A stretch of 47,447 nt of DNA. It comes from Flavobacteriales bacterium UBA3364 (GTDB lineage: Bacteria; Bacteroidota; Bacteroidia; Flavobacteriales_F; PHOS-HE28). The position numbers and the translations under genes were made by a program. The notes below the pieces were generated by a model, which saw only the letters and a list, made by a program, of their open reading frames with translations, ran no database searches and was not told where the DNA came from. Shown one piece after another: positions 7,742-18,200 of this stretch (position 1 is the stretch's first letter; each line of letters starts with the position of its first letter). The stretch is from assembly GCA_002360495.1 (NCBI GenBank), contig DEQO01000092.1, forward strand, positions 1 through 47,447, given 5' to 3'.

Positions 7742-8851
7742 TTGAAAAAAGTCGTTGCGCTCCTCCTCTTCGTTGTCGCCATTCTCGCCTCCTGTTCCAA
7801 GGAGGTGTTGGATGAAGTTGCTCCTGCGGACCTGAACGATGCCGACCGGCTGGTGCTGGATGTGCAGGACTTCCCGTTCGCGAACTTGTCCGAGTACGGC
7901 TTCTTCAAAGGCCGCATGGCCGACCACCGACCCGTGCCCGGTGTGCTCCCCTTCGCGCCCATCACGCCGCTGTTCACGGACTACGCCCACAAGAAGCGCT
8001 TCGTCTGGATGCCTGCCGGGGTGAGCGCGACCTACAGCGGCGACCACAACGTGCTCAACTTCCCCGATGGCACCGTGTTGATCAAGACCTTCTACTACGA
8101 TCATGTGCTGCCGGCCGACGAGCAACGGATCATCGAGACCCGCCTGCTCTTCAAGCGCAATGGCGGGTGGGAGTTCGCCAACTACGTGTGGAACGCAGAG
8201 CAGACCGAAGCCACCTTCGACATGACCGGCAGCTACACCCCGATCACGTGGACCGATGACAATGGCGCGCAGCGCACCATCAATTACCGCATACCAGCTC
8301 TGGCGGAGTGCCAGACTTGCCACAAGGACATGGGCCTGTCCGTCCCCATCGGCCCCAAACCGCAGAACCTGAACGGCCCGTTCAACTATGGCGATGAGCG
8401 CACCTATGCCCCGGCTGCGAAGAACCAATTGCAGAAGTGGGCGGAGATGGGCTACCTGCAACGCAACTTTCCGAAGAACATCGTGACCACCGTGCGTTGG
8501 GACGACCCCACCGTGGACCTCAACACCCGTGTGCGTGCCTATGTGGACATGAACTGCGCGCATTGCCACCGGGAGAACAGCCATTGCGATTACCGGCCCA
8601 TGCGCTTCGCTTTCCACGAGACCACGGACCCTGCGAACCTCGGGATATGCGTGCCGCCGGACGATCCCCTGCTGCCCCAGCACACCTTCATCGTGGCACG
8701 TGGCACCATCGGCCGATCCCTATTGCACTACCGCTTGAGCGCGACGGATGAAGCCGTGCGCATGCCCCTGCTCGGACGCACGATCGTGCATGACGAAGGC
8801 CTCGAATTGATCACTGAATGGATCAATTCACTGTCGCCGCCGTGCGAATGA
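7742..8851 (+). CDS. SO2930-type diheme c-type cytochrome lipoprotein
   Basis: A periplasm-facing diheme cytochrome resembling the SO2930 (TIGR03806) family, of unknown redox partner. Seen: two CxxCH heme sites, CQTCH at residues 190-194 and CAHCH at 272-276. The start appears to be a TTG at 7742, giving MKKVVALLLFVVAILASC: a clean lipoprotein signal with its lipid cysteine at 18. The only in-frame ATG lies 123 bases upstream and would add an unlikely polar N-terminus. The mature protein (about 350 residues) includes FPFANLSEYGFFKG, a PITPLFTDYAHKKRFVWMP block and a C-terminal VRMPLLGRTIVHDEGLELI segment typical of the family. The parallel beta-helix partner (SO2931) that accompanies this family in other bacteria is not next to it. 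It is followed after 45 bp by a VCBS T9SS gene. Confidence 0.82.
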   Translation: MKKVVALLLFVVAILASCSKEVLDEVAPADLNDADRLVLDVQDFPFANLSEYGFFKGRMADHRPVPGVLPFAPITPLFTDYAHKKRFVWMPAGVSATYSGDHNVLNFPDGTVLIKTFYYDHVLPADEQRIIETRLLFKRNGGWEFANYVWNAEQTEATFDMTGSYTPITWTDDNGAQRTINYRIPALAECQTCHKDMGLSVPIGPKPQNLNGPFNYGDERTYAPAAKNQLQKWAEMGYLQRNFPKNIVTTVRWDDPTVDLNTRVRAYVDMNCAHCHRENSHCDYRPMRFAFHETTDPANLGICVPPDDPLLPQHTFIVARGTIGRSLLHYRLSATDEAVRMPLLGRTIVHDEGLELITEWINSLSPPCE

Positions 8852-8896
8852 TGGCGGCAGCTTCCTTCCTTCATTGAATACCCATCCACACCCACC

Positions 8897-10876
8897 ATGG
8901 AAAGATCGGTACTCCTGTTCCTGTCCGCCTTCACCGGCTTGTGCAGCTTCGCCCAGAACACCTGCTCCACCGCCCTGCCCATAGCACCCGGCGGCACCTA
9001 CACGGTGCTGGCCGTGGACGGCACACAGGCCACGCCCGCCAATTGCACCGGGAGCGGGGGCGATGCCACCCACGCCGAGTGGTACGTGTTCACCGCCACC
9101 GTGGACACCACCATCCGCATTTCCACGGACTATCCCGGCGCCAGCACCGATACACGCATCCAAGTGTACACCGGTGGTTGCGGAGCGCTCACCTGCTACG
9201 ACGGTGACGATGACTCGGGCGCGATCTACAACTATGCCAGCATCGCCACCTTCTATGTGTACGCGGGTACCATCTACCATGTCGCGTTCGACGACTACTG
9301 GACCGATGCCGGTTTCCAGTTCACGGTCTCCGAGTACGATGCGCCACCACCACCACCCGACCTGATAAGCTTCACGGCGCTCGATGTTCCCGTGGATGGG
9401 AACGTTTTGGCCTGTTTGGACATGAACGGCGATCACCGCGATGATATCGTGGGCACATCGGCCACGAACGTCAACATCTTCCACCAGCTCAGCGGCGGTA
9501 CGTTCCAATCGGTGAACATCGTTACGGAGGAAGCGGAGAACGTGGCCTCGTGGAGCATCGCTGCCGGCGACATCGATGGCAACCACCATAACGACCTGCT
9601 CTATGGCGGTGGGCAGGGCGCCACCTTCATGATGGCGACCGATGACGGTACGGGCTTCGTGAAAGTGAATTTCGAGGAGTACATCTTCTGTCAGCGCACC
9701 AACATGGTGGACATCAACAACGATGGCCACCTCGATGCGTTCTCCTGCCACGACGTGGATGCCAACGTCTCCTTCCTCAACGACGGCAGTGGCAACCTCA
9801 CCTTCGGCCAGGGCATGCTGGGCACCACCTGCGGCAACTACGGATCCATCTGGACGGACTATGACAACGACGGCGACATGGACATGTTCGTCGCCAAGTG
9901 CGGTTGTGATCCGGTGGACATCCTCATGCGCAACAACGGCGACGGCACCTTTACCGATGTGGCCGCGGAGCTCGGTTTCGCGGATGGTCACCAGAGCTGG
10001 TCCAGCGCATGGGGCGATTACGACAACGACGAGGACATGGATGTGCTCGTGGGCTCCAGCGCAAGCGGGTACCACAAGCTGATGCGCAACAATGGAGACG
10101 GCACGTTCACCGACATCACCGCCGGCTCGGGCATCGATCTGTTCACCGGCGAATCCAACGAATGGACCACGCACGATTTCGACAACAACGGCTACCTGGA
10201 CATCTTCGGCGGTGGCGGCATGCTGATGAACCAGGGCGACCTGACCTTCCTGGTTGATGAGACCATCCCGTACAATGGCCCCATCGGCGACCTTGACGAC
10301 GATGGCTACCTCGACGTCCTCAACGCAAGCACCATCCATTTCAACAACAGCACCGGCAACAACTGGCTGAAGGTGGCCCTTGAAGGAACCTGGAGCAATA
10401 CCAACGGCATCGGCGCCCGCATCACGGTCATGAGCGCGTCGGGGCCGCATATCCGCGAGGTGCGCAGCGGCGACGGCTTCCGGTACATGAGCAGCCTCAA
10501 CGCACACTTCGGCCTGGGTACCGATCCCGCCGTGCTGCAGGTGGAGGTGCGCTGGCCCAGCGGCACCGTGGACGTGATCGCTGACGTGGACATCAACAGC
10601 ACCCTCGTGGTGGTGGAGGGCCAGTTCAATGGGGTGGCCGAGCATGCCGCTCCGGCGCTCACGATCTTCCCCGTGCCTGCTACGGATCGGTTGACGGTGT
10701 CCGGCGCACATGCACCCAACAGCGCCGTGCGCGTGTTCGATACCACCGGCAAGCTTGTGCTGCAAGGCCAGCTCGCCGCCAACACGCTGGATGTCGCGGT
10801 GCTGAACTGTGGTTTCTACGTGTTGGAAGTGGCCACCGCGAAAGGATCGGTGCGGCAGGCGTTCTCGAAGTTCTGA
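8897..10876 (+). CDS. VCBS repeat/UnbV-domain secreted protein with T9SS sorting domain
   Basis: A 659-residue secreted protein. Seen: signal peptide MERSVLLFLSAFTGLCSFAQ; an N-terminal domain (about 20-150) resembling bacterial pre-peptidase C-terminal domains (TYTVLAVDGTQATPANC, TDTRIQVYTGGCGALTC); VCBS/FG-GAP repeats from about 160 to 460 with calcium-type loops DMNGDHRDD, DINNDGHLD, DYDNDGDMD and DFDNNGYLD; an ASPIC/UnbV domain (GARITVMSASGPHIREV, then VRWPSGTVDVI) over about 495-575; and a T9SS tail starting TIFPVPATDRLTV. It is a domain-level paralogue of the 946-residue protein at 3527-6367, with the Ig domains replaced by an N-terminal module. It may be co-transcribed with the cytochrome 45 bp upstream. 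A strong hairpin at 10948-10989 follows. Confidence 0.9.
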   Translation: MERSVLLFLSAFTGLCSFAQNTCSTALPIAPGGTYTVLAVDGTQATPANCTGSGGDATHAEWYVFTATVDTTIRISTDYPGASTDTRIQVYTGGCGALTCYDGDDDSGAIYNYASIATFYVYAGTIYHVAFDDYWTDAGFQFTVSEYDAPPPPPDLISFTALDVPVDGNVLACLDMNGDHRDDIVGTSATNVNIFHQLSGGTFQSVNIVTEEAENVASWSIAAGDIDGNHHNDLLYGGGQGATFMMATDDGTGFVKVNFEEYIFCQRTNMVDINNDGHLDAFSCHDVDANVSFLNDGSGNLTFGQGMLGTTCGNYGSIWTDYDNDGDMDMFVAKCGCDPVDILMRNNGDGTFTDVAAELGFADGHQSWSSAWGDYDNDEDMDVLVGSSASGYHKLMRNNGDGTFTDITAGSGIDLFTGESNEWTTHDFDNNGYLDIFGGGGMLMNQGDLTFLVDETIPYNGPIGDLDDDGYLDVLNASTIHFNNSTGNNWLKVALEGTWSNTNGIGARITVMSASGPHIREVRSGDGFRYMSSLNAHFGLGTDPAVLQVEVRWPSGTVDVIADVDINSTLVVVEGQFNGVAEHAAPALTIFPVPATDRLTVSGAHAPNSAVRVFDTTGKLVLQGQLAANTLDVAVLNCGFYVLEVATAKGSVRQAFSKF

Positions 10877-10947
10877 GGAAGGGGCATCCTTGGGTCGGTG
10901 CGCAAGCCATAATGGCTTGTTCATTGAACAACAGCGAGCTCTTCAAG

Positions 10948-10989
10948 AATAAGGAAGGGTCCAAGGATGTCCATGGACCCTTCCTTATT
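10948..10989. terminator. 15-bp perfect stem, possible bidirectional terminator
   Basis: AATAAGGAAGGGTCC (10948-10962) pairs perfectly with GGACCCTTCCTTATT (10975-10989) around a 12-base loop. The A/T outer pairs give T-rich ends on both strands. It lies between the plus-strand VCBS gene and the minus-strand relic at 11003-11056 and could serve either. Between 10877 and 10947 I see only a weak stem (CAAGCC/GGCTTG) and no gene. Confidence 0.75.
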
Positions 10990-11002
10990 AAAGAGATAGG
11001 AA

Positions 11003-11056
11003 CTACTTCTTCAGCTGCTGCTGCAATTCCTTCACGGCTGCTTCCAGTTGCTGGAG
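11003..11056 (-). pseudogene. Orphan C-terminal coiled-coil tail (gene relic)
   Basis: On the minus strand this reads LQQLEAAVKELQQQLKK followed by a stop. The last 51 bp match 28790-28840, the 3' end of the tricorn-like protease gene, with 3 mismatches, while flanking sequence differs completely. It is probably a leftover 3' end of a deleted gene whose terminator is the adjacent hairpin. Such leucine-rich tails also end other Bacteroidota surface proteins, so the parent need not have been a protease. The rest of the 10877-11194 gap holds no open gene. Confidence 0.55.
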
Positions 11057-11147
11057 CTTGGCATGGAGGCAATTCCGGCTGGACCATGGCCACGAGACAG
11101 GCAGCACCTTAGGCCCGATCACTGCGCGTGGATAAACCCGGTAGCCC

Positions 11148-11177
11148 ATTGCCATTTGCCGAGTTTTTCTAGATTTG
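11148..11177 (+). promoter_or_regulatory. Putative promoter, ATTG-N18-TAGATTTG
   Basis: A perfect TAnnTTTG box (TAGATTTG, 11170-11177) lies 17 bases before the ATG at 11195, with an ATTG -33-like element 18 bases further upstream. The surrounding 30 bases are markedly AT-rich compared with the rest of the window. Confidence 0.6.
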
Positions 11178-11194
11178 ATATAAAATCACCACAC

Positions 11195-13372
11195 ATGAAC
11201 GTTTGCACCTCAACACCATGGCGCACGTTCTTCCTTGTAGCTTGCTTGGGATGCCAGGCTTTGCCGGGAACAGCGCAGGAACGCCACGTACGAACAAACA
11301 TTACGGAACGGGGTGGACCAGCGAGCGGTAACTATTACTGTGTACCCACCTACCTGTTCGGTACGCAGGAGGGTGACTACATAGACGGTGTACGTCTCGG
11401 CACCATCCAACAATTGGAGACTGGTGGCAGTCCTGGACCTTCGTATTCGGATTATTTCTTCGCGGGTAGCAACACCGTTACGCGGTTGGCGCCATCCGTC
11501 GAATACGACCTGGTGGTGACCAGTGGTCCGATCGCAAGCATGTATTACGCATGGATTGATTTCAATGGGAACGGGGAGTTCGATACGGCGGAGTTCCTCG
11601 GCGATCAACAATCGGGAGGCCAGTTCGAGGAGGTTACGATTTCGTTCACGGTGCCGACCGGTGCGCAGATCGGTTACACCGGACTGCGCGTGAGGTGCAT
11701 TGACATCTTCACCCCTACGCCGGACCCCTGCGGCGTATACGACCTGGGAGAAACGGAGGATTACGCCGTCCTGATCGATGATGGGGCGCCGTGTACGCCG
11801 CTGCACACCGAAGGGACTTCGGAGGGCGACTTTATAGCAGGGGTACAGATCGGGTCTTTGCAGGATGGAACGGGCACGACCGGTTCACCAGCGTACACAC
11901 CACCACGCCGGTCCGTTCATCTGGCGCCTGGCGTTGCGTACGATATTGAATTCAGCAGCGGGGCGTACGAAGCGGACCTGTATAAAGCCTGGGCCGATTG
12001 GGACCAGGACGGTGTATGGAACGAGACCGATGAATTGATCGGGGAATTCCATAGCACGACAGCGTTCGAACCCCATACCTGGACCTTTACCGTACCTACG
12101 GATGCTTGGGGCTGGGTGCGCCTGCGCATGAAATGTGCCGACGCCAATACAATGAGCGCATGCGATGACTATGAGTTCGGTGAAACGCGGGATTATATGC
12201 TCGTGATCGATCACCCCTTGCTTCCTTGCTTTACCTACAATTACATCGGGGCCAACAACGGACTGGGTATGGACCAAGTGGCGGTGAACGGCAGCGTGAT
12301 CACCAACCCGGCTGCCTTACCCAATCATCTGATCACGGGGTCCGATCCCGTCGTGCATGTGCTGCCAGGTAGTGTGTTGAATGTGGACGTGACCGGCAAC
12401 GGTTCGAACGAAGGGAACTTGGTGGTGGGGTATATCGACCTGAACAACGACCTCGATTTCGATGATCCCAATGAGACAGGACCCTATATTAACGGGACGG
12501 CGGCGAACGAAGTGATGGACTTCGCCCTGAACGTACCCGTAGGGACCGCACCGGGCGGGCACTTCGTCCGCATAGCGAGCTATGGGGAGGGCTTCGAATT
12601 CGTGAACGGATGTTATGACCCCGCCGAGGGCCAGGTGATCGATCTGCTCATCATCGTGGATGGTACCGCACTGCCTTGCATACCCGGCAGCGTGAACTGG
12701 ACCAGTGAGGGGGTCTTCATCGACGGTGTGGAACTGGGCACGATCAGTAACTTGAACACCGGTGCCCGCTATGGTGCGGTGTACAATGACTACACGACCC
12801 AGTCCACCGATGTGCTGGGCGGCCAGAGCTACGACCTGAACGTCTTCAACGGTGAAAATGTGGGTAGCTACTACCACGCATGGGTCGACCTGAACGACGA
12901 TGGCGACTTCGGCGATGTGGATGAATACATGGGAGGCGAGATCCTCCTTGAGACAAACAGCGCAGTTGGTTTGGTGATAGATATACCGATGAATACGCCG
13001 TTGGGGGAGAAGAGGATGCGAGTACGTTGCACTGAGAACGAAGGGGCAACGCCTTGTGCAGATAGCAATAGCGGAGAGACGGAGGATTACACGGTCGTGG
13101 TCACCGGCACGACCGGTGTGCAGCCCCATGGAGCCCTTGCATGCAACGCGGTGGTCGCCGCCGACGGGAACTCGATCATGGTAACATGGAGTGCAGTGCA
13201 TGGGGCAACGACCATCACCCTGATCGATGCAACGGGCAGGACCGTGGCCACAACCGCTACGGGAACGACAAGCGCGTTGTTGCCCACAGGCCATTTGGCG
13301 GAGGGAGCGTATACCATCGTTCTGGACAACGGTGGTCAACGGTCTGTTCTGCGTTCCATCCTCGCACGGTAG
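11195..13372 (+). CDS. Four-repeat GEVED-domain secreted protein with T9SS sorting domain
   Basis: A 725-residue secreted surface protein. Start at 11195 gives the signal peptide MNVCTSTPWRTFFLVACLGC followed by QALPGTAQ. Four GEVED-type domains of about 150 residues follow. Each has a DGV(R/E/Q)LG(T/S)I-like entry, a YYAWIDFNGNGEFD-type calcium-like loop and a closing GETEDYAVLID, GETRDYMLVID or GETEDYTVVV. In the third repeat the closing motif is eroded to AEGQVIDLLIIVD. The last ~80 residues are a sorting-type tail (ITLIDATGRTVATT ... LAEGAYTIVLDNGGQRS). GEVED domains occur in T9SS adhesins and secreted enzymes of Bacteroidota; no enzymatic domain is seen, so a structural or adhesive role is inferred. 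It has its own promoter at 11148-11177. Confidence 0.88.
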   Translation: MNVCTSTPWRTFFLVACLGCQALPGTAQERHVRTNITERGGPASGNYYCVPTYLFGTQEGDYIDGVRLGTIQQLETGGSPGPSYSDYFFAGSNTVTRLAPSVEYDLVVTSGPIASMYYAWIDFNGNGEFDTAEFLGDQQSGGQFEEVTISFTVPTGAQIGYTGLRVRCIDIFTPTPDPCGVYDLGETEDYAVLIDDGAPCTPLHTEGTSEGDFIAGVQIGSLQDGTGTTGSPAYTPPRRSVHLAPGVAYDIEFSSGAYEADLYKAWADWDQDGVWNETDELIGEFHSTTAFEPHTWTFTVPTDAWGWVRLRMKCADANTMSACDDYEFGETRDYMLVIDHPLLPCFTYNYIGANNGLGMDQVAVNGSVITNPAALPNHLITGSDPVVHVLPGSVLNVDVTGNGSNEGNLVVGYIDLNNDLDFDDPNETGPYINGTAANEVMDFALNVPVGTAPGGHFVRIASYGEGFEFVNGCYDPAEGQVIDLLIIVDGTALPCIPGSVNWTSEGVFIDGVELGTISNLNTGARYGAVYNDYTTQSTDVLGGQSYDLNVFNGENVGSYYHAWVDLNDDGDFGDVDEYMGGEILLETNSAVGLVIDIPMNTPLGEKRMRVRCTENEGATPCADSNSGETEDYTVVVTGTTGVQPHGALACNAVVAADGNSIMVTWSAVHGATTITLIDATGRTVATTATGTTSALLPTGHLAEGAYTIVLDNGGQRSVLRSILAR

Positions 13373-13448
13373 ACCGGAACGTGACAGGCGATAGAAAGGC
13401 GAGGCCGAAAGGACCCGCTTTCCGCATTCGCCGAACACCGTCAAGAAC

Positions 13449-15203
13449 ATGGCGCCCGGCCGCTTCATTGGACCTACATGTCGATCCGTGGGCATGCTCG
13501 TTGCATTCGTGCTGGGAGGCGGGTGGAGCGCGGGCCGCGCGCAGGACCTTGAGCAGGTGGGTAAGAAGGATCCCGTCACGGTCAGCGGGGGGCTCTCGGC
13601 CAATACGGGCTTCTACAGCACCGACCTGAACGATCCACGCGCAACACCATGGACCTGGGGCGCATCCGCTAGGCTGAATTTCAGCATCTATGATGTCCAG
13701 GTACCGTTCTCGATGACCTTCAGTGAGAAGCAGCGGGACTTCCGGCAGCCGTTCAACCAATACGGCCTGAGCCCGCGCTATAAGTGGTTCAAGGCCCACA
13801 TCGGATACCGCAGTATGCACTTTTCCGATCTCACCATGAGCGGGCAACGCTTTCTGGGAGGAGGTGTGGAATTGACCCCGGGCCATTTCCGTTTCATGGC
13901 GATGTACGGCCGCTTGCGCAAGGAGATCTACCAGGATACGACGGTCGCGCTCGTGGAACCTGCCTTCGAACGATGGGCCATGGCCGCCAAGGTCGGCGCG
14001 GGTACCGAAGCCAGTCACGTGGACCTGATCGTGTTCCGCGCAGAGGATCGCTTCGATCCCACCGCACTGGCCAACGGCCGCTATGGCGCGGCGCAACCGG
14101 AGGAGAACGCGGTGGTGGGACTGGATATCGCGCAATCCCCGGTGAAAAGCCTCCAGGTCCATGCCGCAGCTTCGGTGAGCCTGAACAACGTGGGCCAGGT
14201 GCCCGATGAACGCAGCGGATCGGACGTGAGCAATAATTATGATTCGTTCCTCTTCAACGTGGATTCGCGGACGCGCCGCGGCACGGCCATCAAAGGGGGC
14301 ATCAGTTACAATGTGCATGGGATGATCATCGGTGCGAAATACGACCGCATAGAACCGCTCTTCCGCACGCTAGGGAATTACTATTTCCTGCGCGATGTGG
14401 AGAACATCCGCGCCACGTTCGCTTTCGGCATGATCCGGCAACGCCTACGTTTCCAAGCAGAGCTCGGGCGCCAGCACAATGACCTGGAGCATATCCAGAA
14501 CGCACGAACGGTGCGTACCATCAAATCCGGGAACCTCTCCTATAACAGCGGAAAACTGTACACCGGCACGCTGAACTATTCCGATTTCCAAGCGGACATG
14601 ACCAGCCTCTATCAGGCTGCACAAACGGACGAGGTACAGGTGACGCAGTTGGCACAGAGCGTCTCGATGAACAACAATTTCCGCATGCGGAGCACGGACA
14701 AAGGCAACACTCGTTCCGTGGACATGAGCATCACCTGGCAGGCTTTCAACAGCGACGGATACGGTGCGCAGGATGCCTCGCGCACCACCTCCTGGACGGC
14801 AACATGCGGATACCGCCAGCAACTCAAACAGCGCCACCTGTCCATTGGTTTTACCGCCATGGGCAGCCGCTTCGATGGAACAGGCAAGGAACGGACGAAG
14901 TACGGTGGCTCGGTGAACGTACGCAAGGGACTGGACAATGACCGCTTGGGGATCAGCCCGCGGTTATCGTGCTATTTGAACAGTGTACAAGAAGGCAGCC
15001 AGAGCCTTTCTGCCGTCGTCAGCTTGGGCATTGACAGGAAATTCGGCCAGGCCCATGCGTTGGGCCTCCTGCTCAACTACAACACCCGACAGGAACTGAG
15101 CGCACTGGACCCGTCGCTTTATCAAGTGCGAGGGCAGGTCACCTACAGCCTCACCTTCCAACCTCCCGTGAAGTCAAGACCGAAAAAACAAAGTAACCCA
15201 TGA
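13449..15203 (+). CDS. Predicted outer-membrane beta-barrel protein, first gene of TANFOR-like operon
   Basis: No function recognised. The 584-residue product has a signal peptide ending near GRAQ (residue 32) and then alternating polar/aromatic strands across its length. Typical stretches are VSGGLSANTGFYS, VPFSMTFSEKQRDFRQPF, FNQYGLSPRYKWFKAHIGYR, FLGGGVELTPGHFRFMAMYG and VRGQVTYSLTFQP near the end. This pattern fits a large outer-membrane beta-barrel of roughly 20 or more strands. No plug, TonB box or enzyme motif is seen. The last four bases overlap the start of the 2374-residue gene (ATGA), so the proteins are probably made in concert; I infer that the barrel anchors, exports or receives its partners. 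The ATG at 13494 is a possible alternative start, within the signal peptide. Confidence 0.72.
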   Translation: MAPGRFIGPTCRSVGMLVAFVLGGGWSAGRAQDLEQVGKKDPVTVSGGLSANTGFYSTDLNDPRATPWTWGASARLNFSIYDVQVPFSMTFSEKQRDFRQPFNQYGLSPRYKWFKAHIGYRSMHFSDLTMSGQRFLGGGVELTPGHFRFMAMYGRLRKEIYQDTTVALVEPAFERWAMAAKVGAGTEASHVDLIVFRAEDRFDPTALANGRYGAAQPEENAVVGLDIAQSPVKSLQVHAAASVSLNNVGQVPDERSGSDVSNNYDSFLFNVDSRTRRGTAIKGGISYNVHGMIIGAKYDRIEPLFRTLGNYYFLRDVENIRATFAFGMIRQRLRFQAELGRQHNDLEHIQNARTVRTIKSGNLSYNSGKLYTGTLNYSDFQADMTSLYQAAQTDEVQVTQLAQSVSMNNNFRMRSTDKGNTRSVDMSITWQAFNSDGYGAQDASRTTSWTATCGYRQQLKQRHLSIGFTAMGSRFDGTGKERTKYGGSVNVRKGLDNDRLGISPRLSCYLNSVQEGSQSLSAVVSLGIDRKFGQAHALGLLLNYNTRQELSALDPSLYQVRGQVTYSLTFQPPVKSRPKKQSNP

Positions 15204-18200
15204 CCACGCACGATCGTCCGCATGCTGTGCTCCTGGCACTGGCTGTTCTCATCGGGACCACATCCAACGCACAATATACGATCACGGTAAACCCGGAAGA
15301 GTTCCGCTCGGTTCCTACCACGTATGCCGACCTACCGGATTTTCTGGGTAACTGCCAGGTTCTCATTAACAACAGTGCGCTCAATACCACCGAGGTGCGG
15401 GTGAGCGCAAGACTCACATGTACAAATTGTGCCGAACCCGTTAGCATCCGCACCATCGATGATGCCGCAGGTATTCCATGCTCCAACGTAGAGTCCGGTA
15501 TCAACTATTACACGCTCAATGAATTCGCTCCCCAATTCTCCCAGGACGGCACCTTCAATGAAGCGTTCTTCGAGATCACGGGTGATGTGTCGTTCGGGTC
15601 CATTCAGGACGCGGGTATGCTACCGGCCGGCACGTGGCAGTTCTGCATCCAATTGCTTTCGTGCGATGACGGTATCCCGCTGTCGGAACCCATCCCCAAC
15701 GACAATGGTTCCTGCGTTTCGTTCGTGACCGCCGCGGTGCAGCCGCCGGTACTTACCCCCAATACCTGCGGGCGTACCTACACTCAACCCAATGAGCAGA
15801 TCGTCATCGCATGGTCCTTCCCCATTTTGGGCTATGATGGTGTGATCGAATATGTGGTGGATATCGTGCATTTCGACCCGGAGCACACCAATGCCAATGA
15901 AGCGTTCCTCGATAATGCAGGTCCCTGGCTGTACAGCCAGACTACGACGAACCTCACCCTGAACCTGCAGCCCGAAGAACTTACCCAGCACGGTTTACCG
16001 GGTGGGAACTATGCCGTACGTGTTCGCGCCAGGGCGGAGGATCCCACAAGGCCGATCACCGTGGATAATGACGGTTACAGCGTGGTCTGTGAATTCACCT
16101 ATCTCCCGGACGGTCCCGAAGGCTCCGGCGCGTTGCGGCCCATCTACCCGCACAACGGAGATTGGATACCGTTCAACTTCATCCCCATCATCGCGAAGTT
16201 CGAACCGGAGGGTGCCCTGTACACACGCTTCGACTTCGATACTTGGGTGGAAGGAGTGGATGGAACGCAAGGCCTGGCAGTGCGTCATGACTATAACCTA
16301 TGGCCCAATGGACCGGTCATTGATCAAGGGTTGAGCGGACAGGGTAGCGCCGAATACCGGGCATCATTGCTCCCCGTATACTTCGCCAAAGAGCTTATGC
16401 CTAATGGGCGCACCTTCCAACGAGGCGGTTCGTACCGATGGCACACGGCCGGTGACCTGAGACTTTCAACCTCCACGTGGATCCATGGCGATACCGGTGA
16501 GGAACTCTTCCACATCGGCATGGGTCCATCCGTTCCGGATCTACCAGCGAACGGCGCCACCGTTGGCCGTGGCGATGTTCGATTGGAATGGTGGACCGCG
16601 AATATTCCCGATCGCCTGATCCCCCCCGGCGATATTGTGCAACTGGACGGTACCCATGGCAGCACGCAATTGCATGCCTTCGATGGCTGGGTGGAGGAAC
16701 ACTGGAAACTCGAGGTTAGCCGTTCGGAAACCTTCGAAACGATCTTTGCCCAGCACGACGGGGCCATCGGAGGCACGCAATACGACATCTTATTCGCGAT
16801 CGAGTACTCATCGGATTTCGTTGAAGCCATATATCCACGAGCGGGTCACACCGTGAACGTGACGGAGGATGGGACCTACTACTGGCGTTTGAAGTGGTAC
16901 AAGGACCCTCCGAACGAAAGTGCTGGCTACTACAACACGAGTCCCGTCTTCACCTTCATCGTGGGCAACGGAACACCCCAAACCACCCCACCCACCGGAC
17001 CACCGGATACGCCACCGACCGACGAGGAAGCTTGCGTGGCAGCATGTGATGTGCCCCAACCCACCAATACCGAGTTGGTCGCCGACCTCCAGGTCGGCGC
17101 CAAGATCCAGGTCGGGCAATTCCAAATGACGGTCGAAGGGGCCACCCGGAACGGTCCAAGTTTCGAAGGCACGGGTACGATCCCTATTCCCTTCCTCAAC
17201 AACGTGCCCGTGAAGGTGGCCTTCTCAGACCTGAAGGTGAATACGGAGAACGAGGCCTACGGGGCATGCACCGTTCGGGCCGTGAAGGACTACAATGACG
17301 CGGCCGTCTCCATGATCACCACAGGTGTTACGGATATTCCCTCCCTAAGCCAGGCCGATCGTGATGTGATCGGCGGTCTGCTCGAGTTCGACGGACGACT
17401 GATCTCGATGCTGACCGGTAGTGTGCCCATCGGTCTGCCCTTGGGCATCGACAAGGACATCGATGGCAGGCGTGTCACCATCGGTTTGATCAACATGGAA
17501 TTCACTCCGTCCCGCGCGCATATGGACATCATCGCCGGTGTGGAGATCACCGAATGGAATACCACCCTGGCTTTCGGCCTGGGAGACATTTGCATCGGAC
17601 CGGGGGGCTTCGCCGGGGAACAGCGGGCCTACCTCGTCGAGAACGTGGACATCCACGATGGTGGAATGACCTACCGGCTGAACGGAGGCGCCAGTACGGA
17701 CCTGACGAACCTTACCTACATGGATTGGGATTGCCACGGTTTCAAATGCCTGCAGCTTGGCGGCGCCATTGGTTTCCCGCGGGAAACGATCATTCCATCG
17801 CCCGACGTGCCTGGCCAACAAGCGTTCGGTCGTTTCGCTGTGAAAATGTGCCGCCATTGGGATTTCATGGCCAAAGTGAGCATGGATCCCTTCGAACCGG
17901 CCGGTGCCGCAGAATGGGTGTTCACTGCGGACAGCATGTGGTGGGACATGAGCCATGCGGAGAACCCACCCATGTTGACCTTCCCGGAAGGGTACGATCA
18001 CGCTGCCCTTGTGCCGGACGCTCCTGGTGGCCGCACCATGTGGCGCGGCTTCTATGCATCCGCCATTAATATCCGGGCCCCGGTGCCGATCAGCGGTGGT
18101 GGACCACCAGAATGGTCCGCGAACGGTGTGATCATCGACGCGACCGGAATAACCTTGAACACTTCCTTCCGGGATTTGGTCCGTCTGGAGGATCAGCGGC

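Noticed and set aside
8828..10924. 698-codon open frame antisense to the second VCBS gene
   Set aside because: Same artefact; its Val/His/Ala repeats are the reverse of the calcium-loop codons, and the plus-strand gene has a signal peptide and a T9SS tail.
12317..14318. Antisense frames under the GEVED and barrel genes
   Set aside because: Composition is the complement of the plus-strand genes; no recognisable domains.
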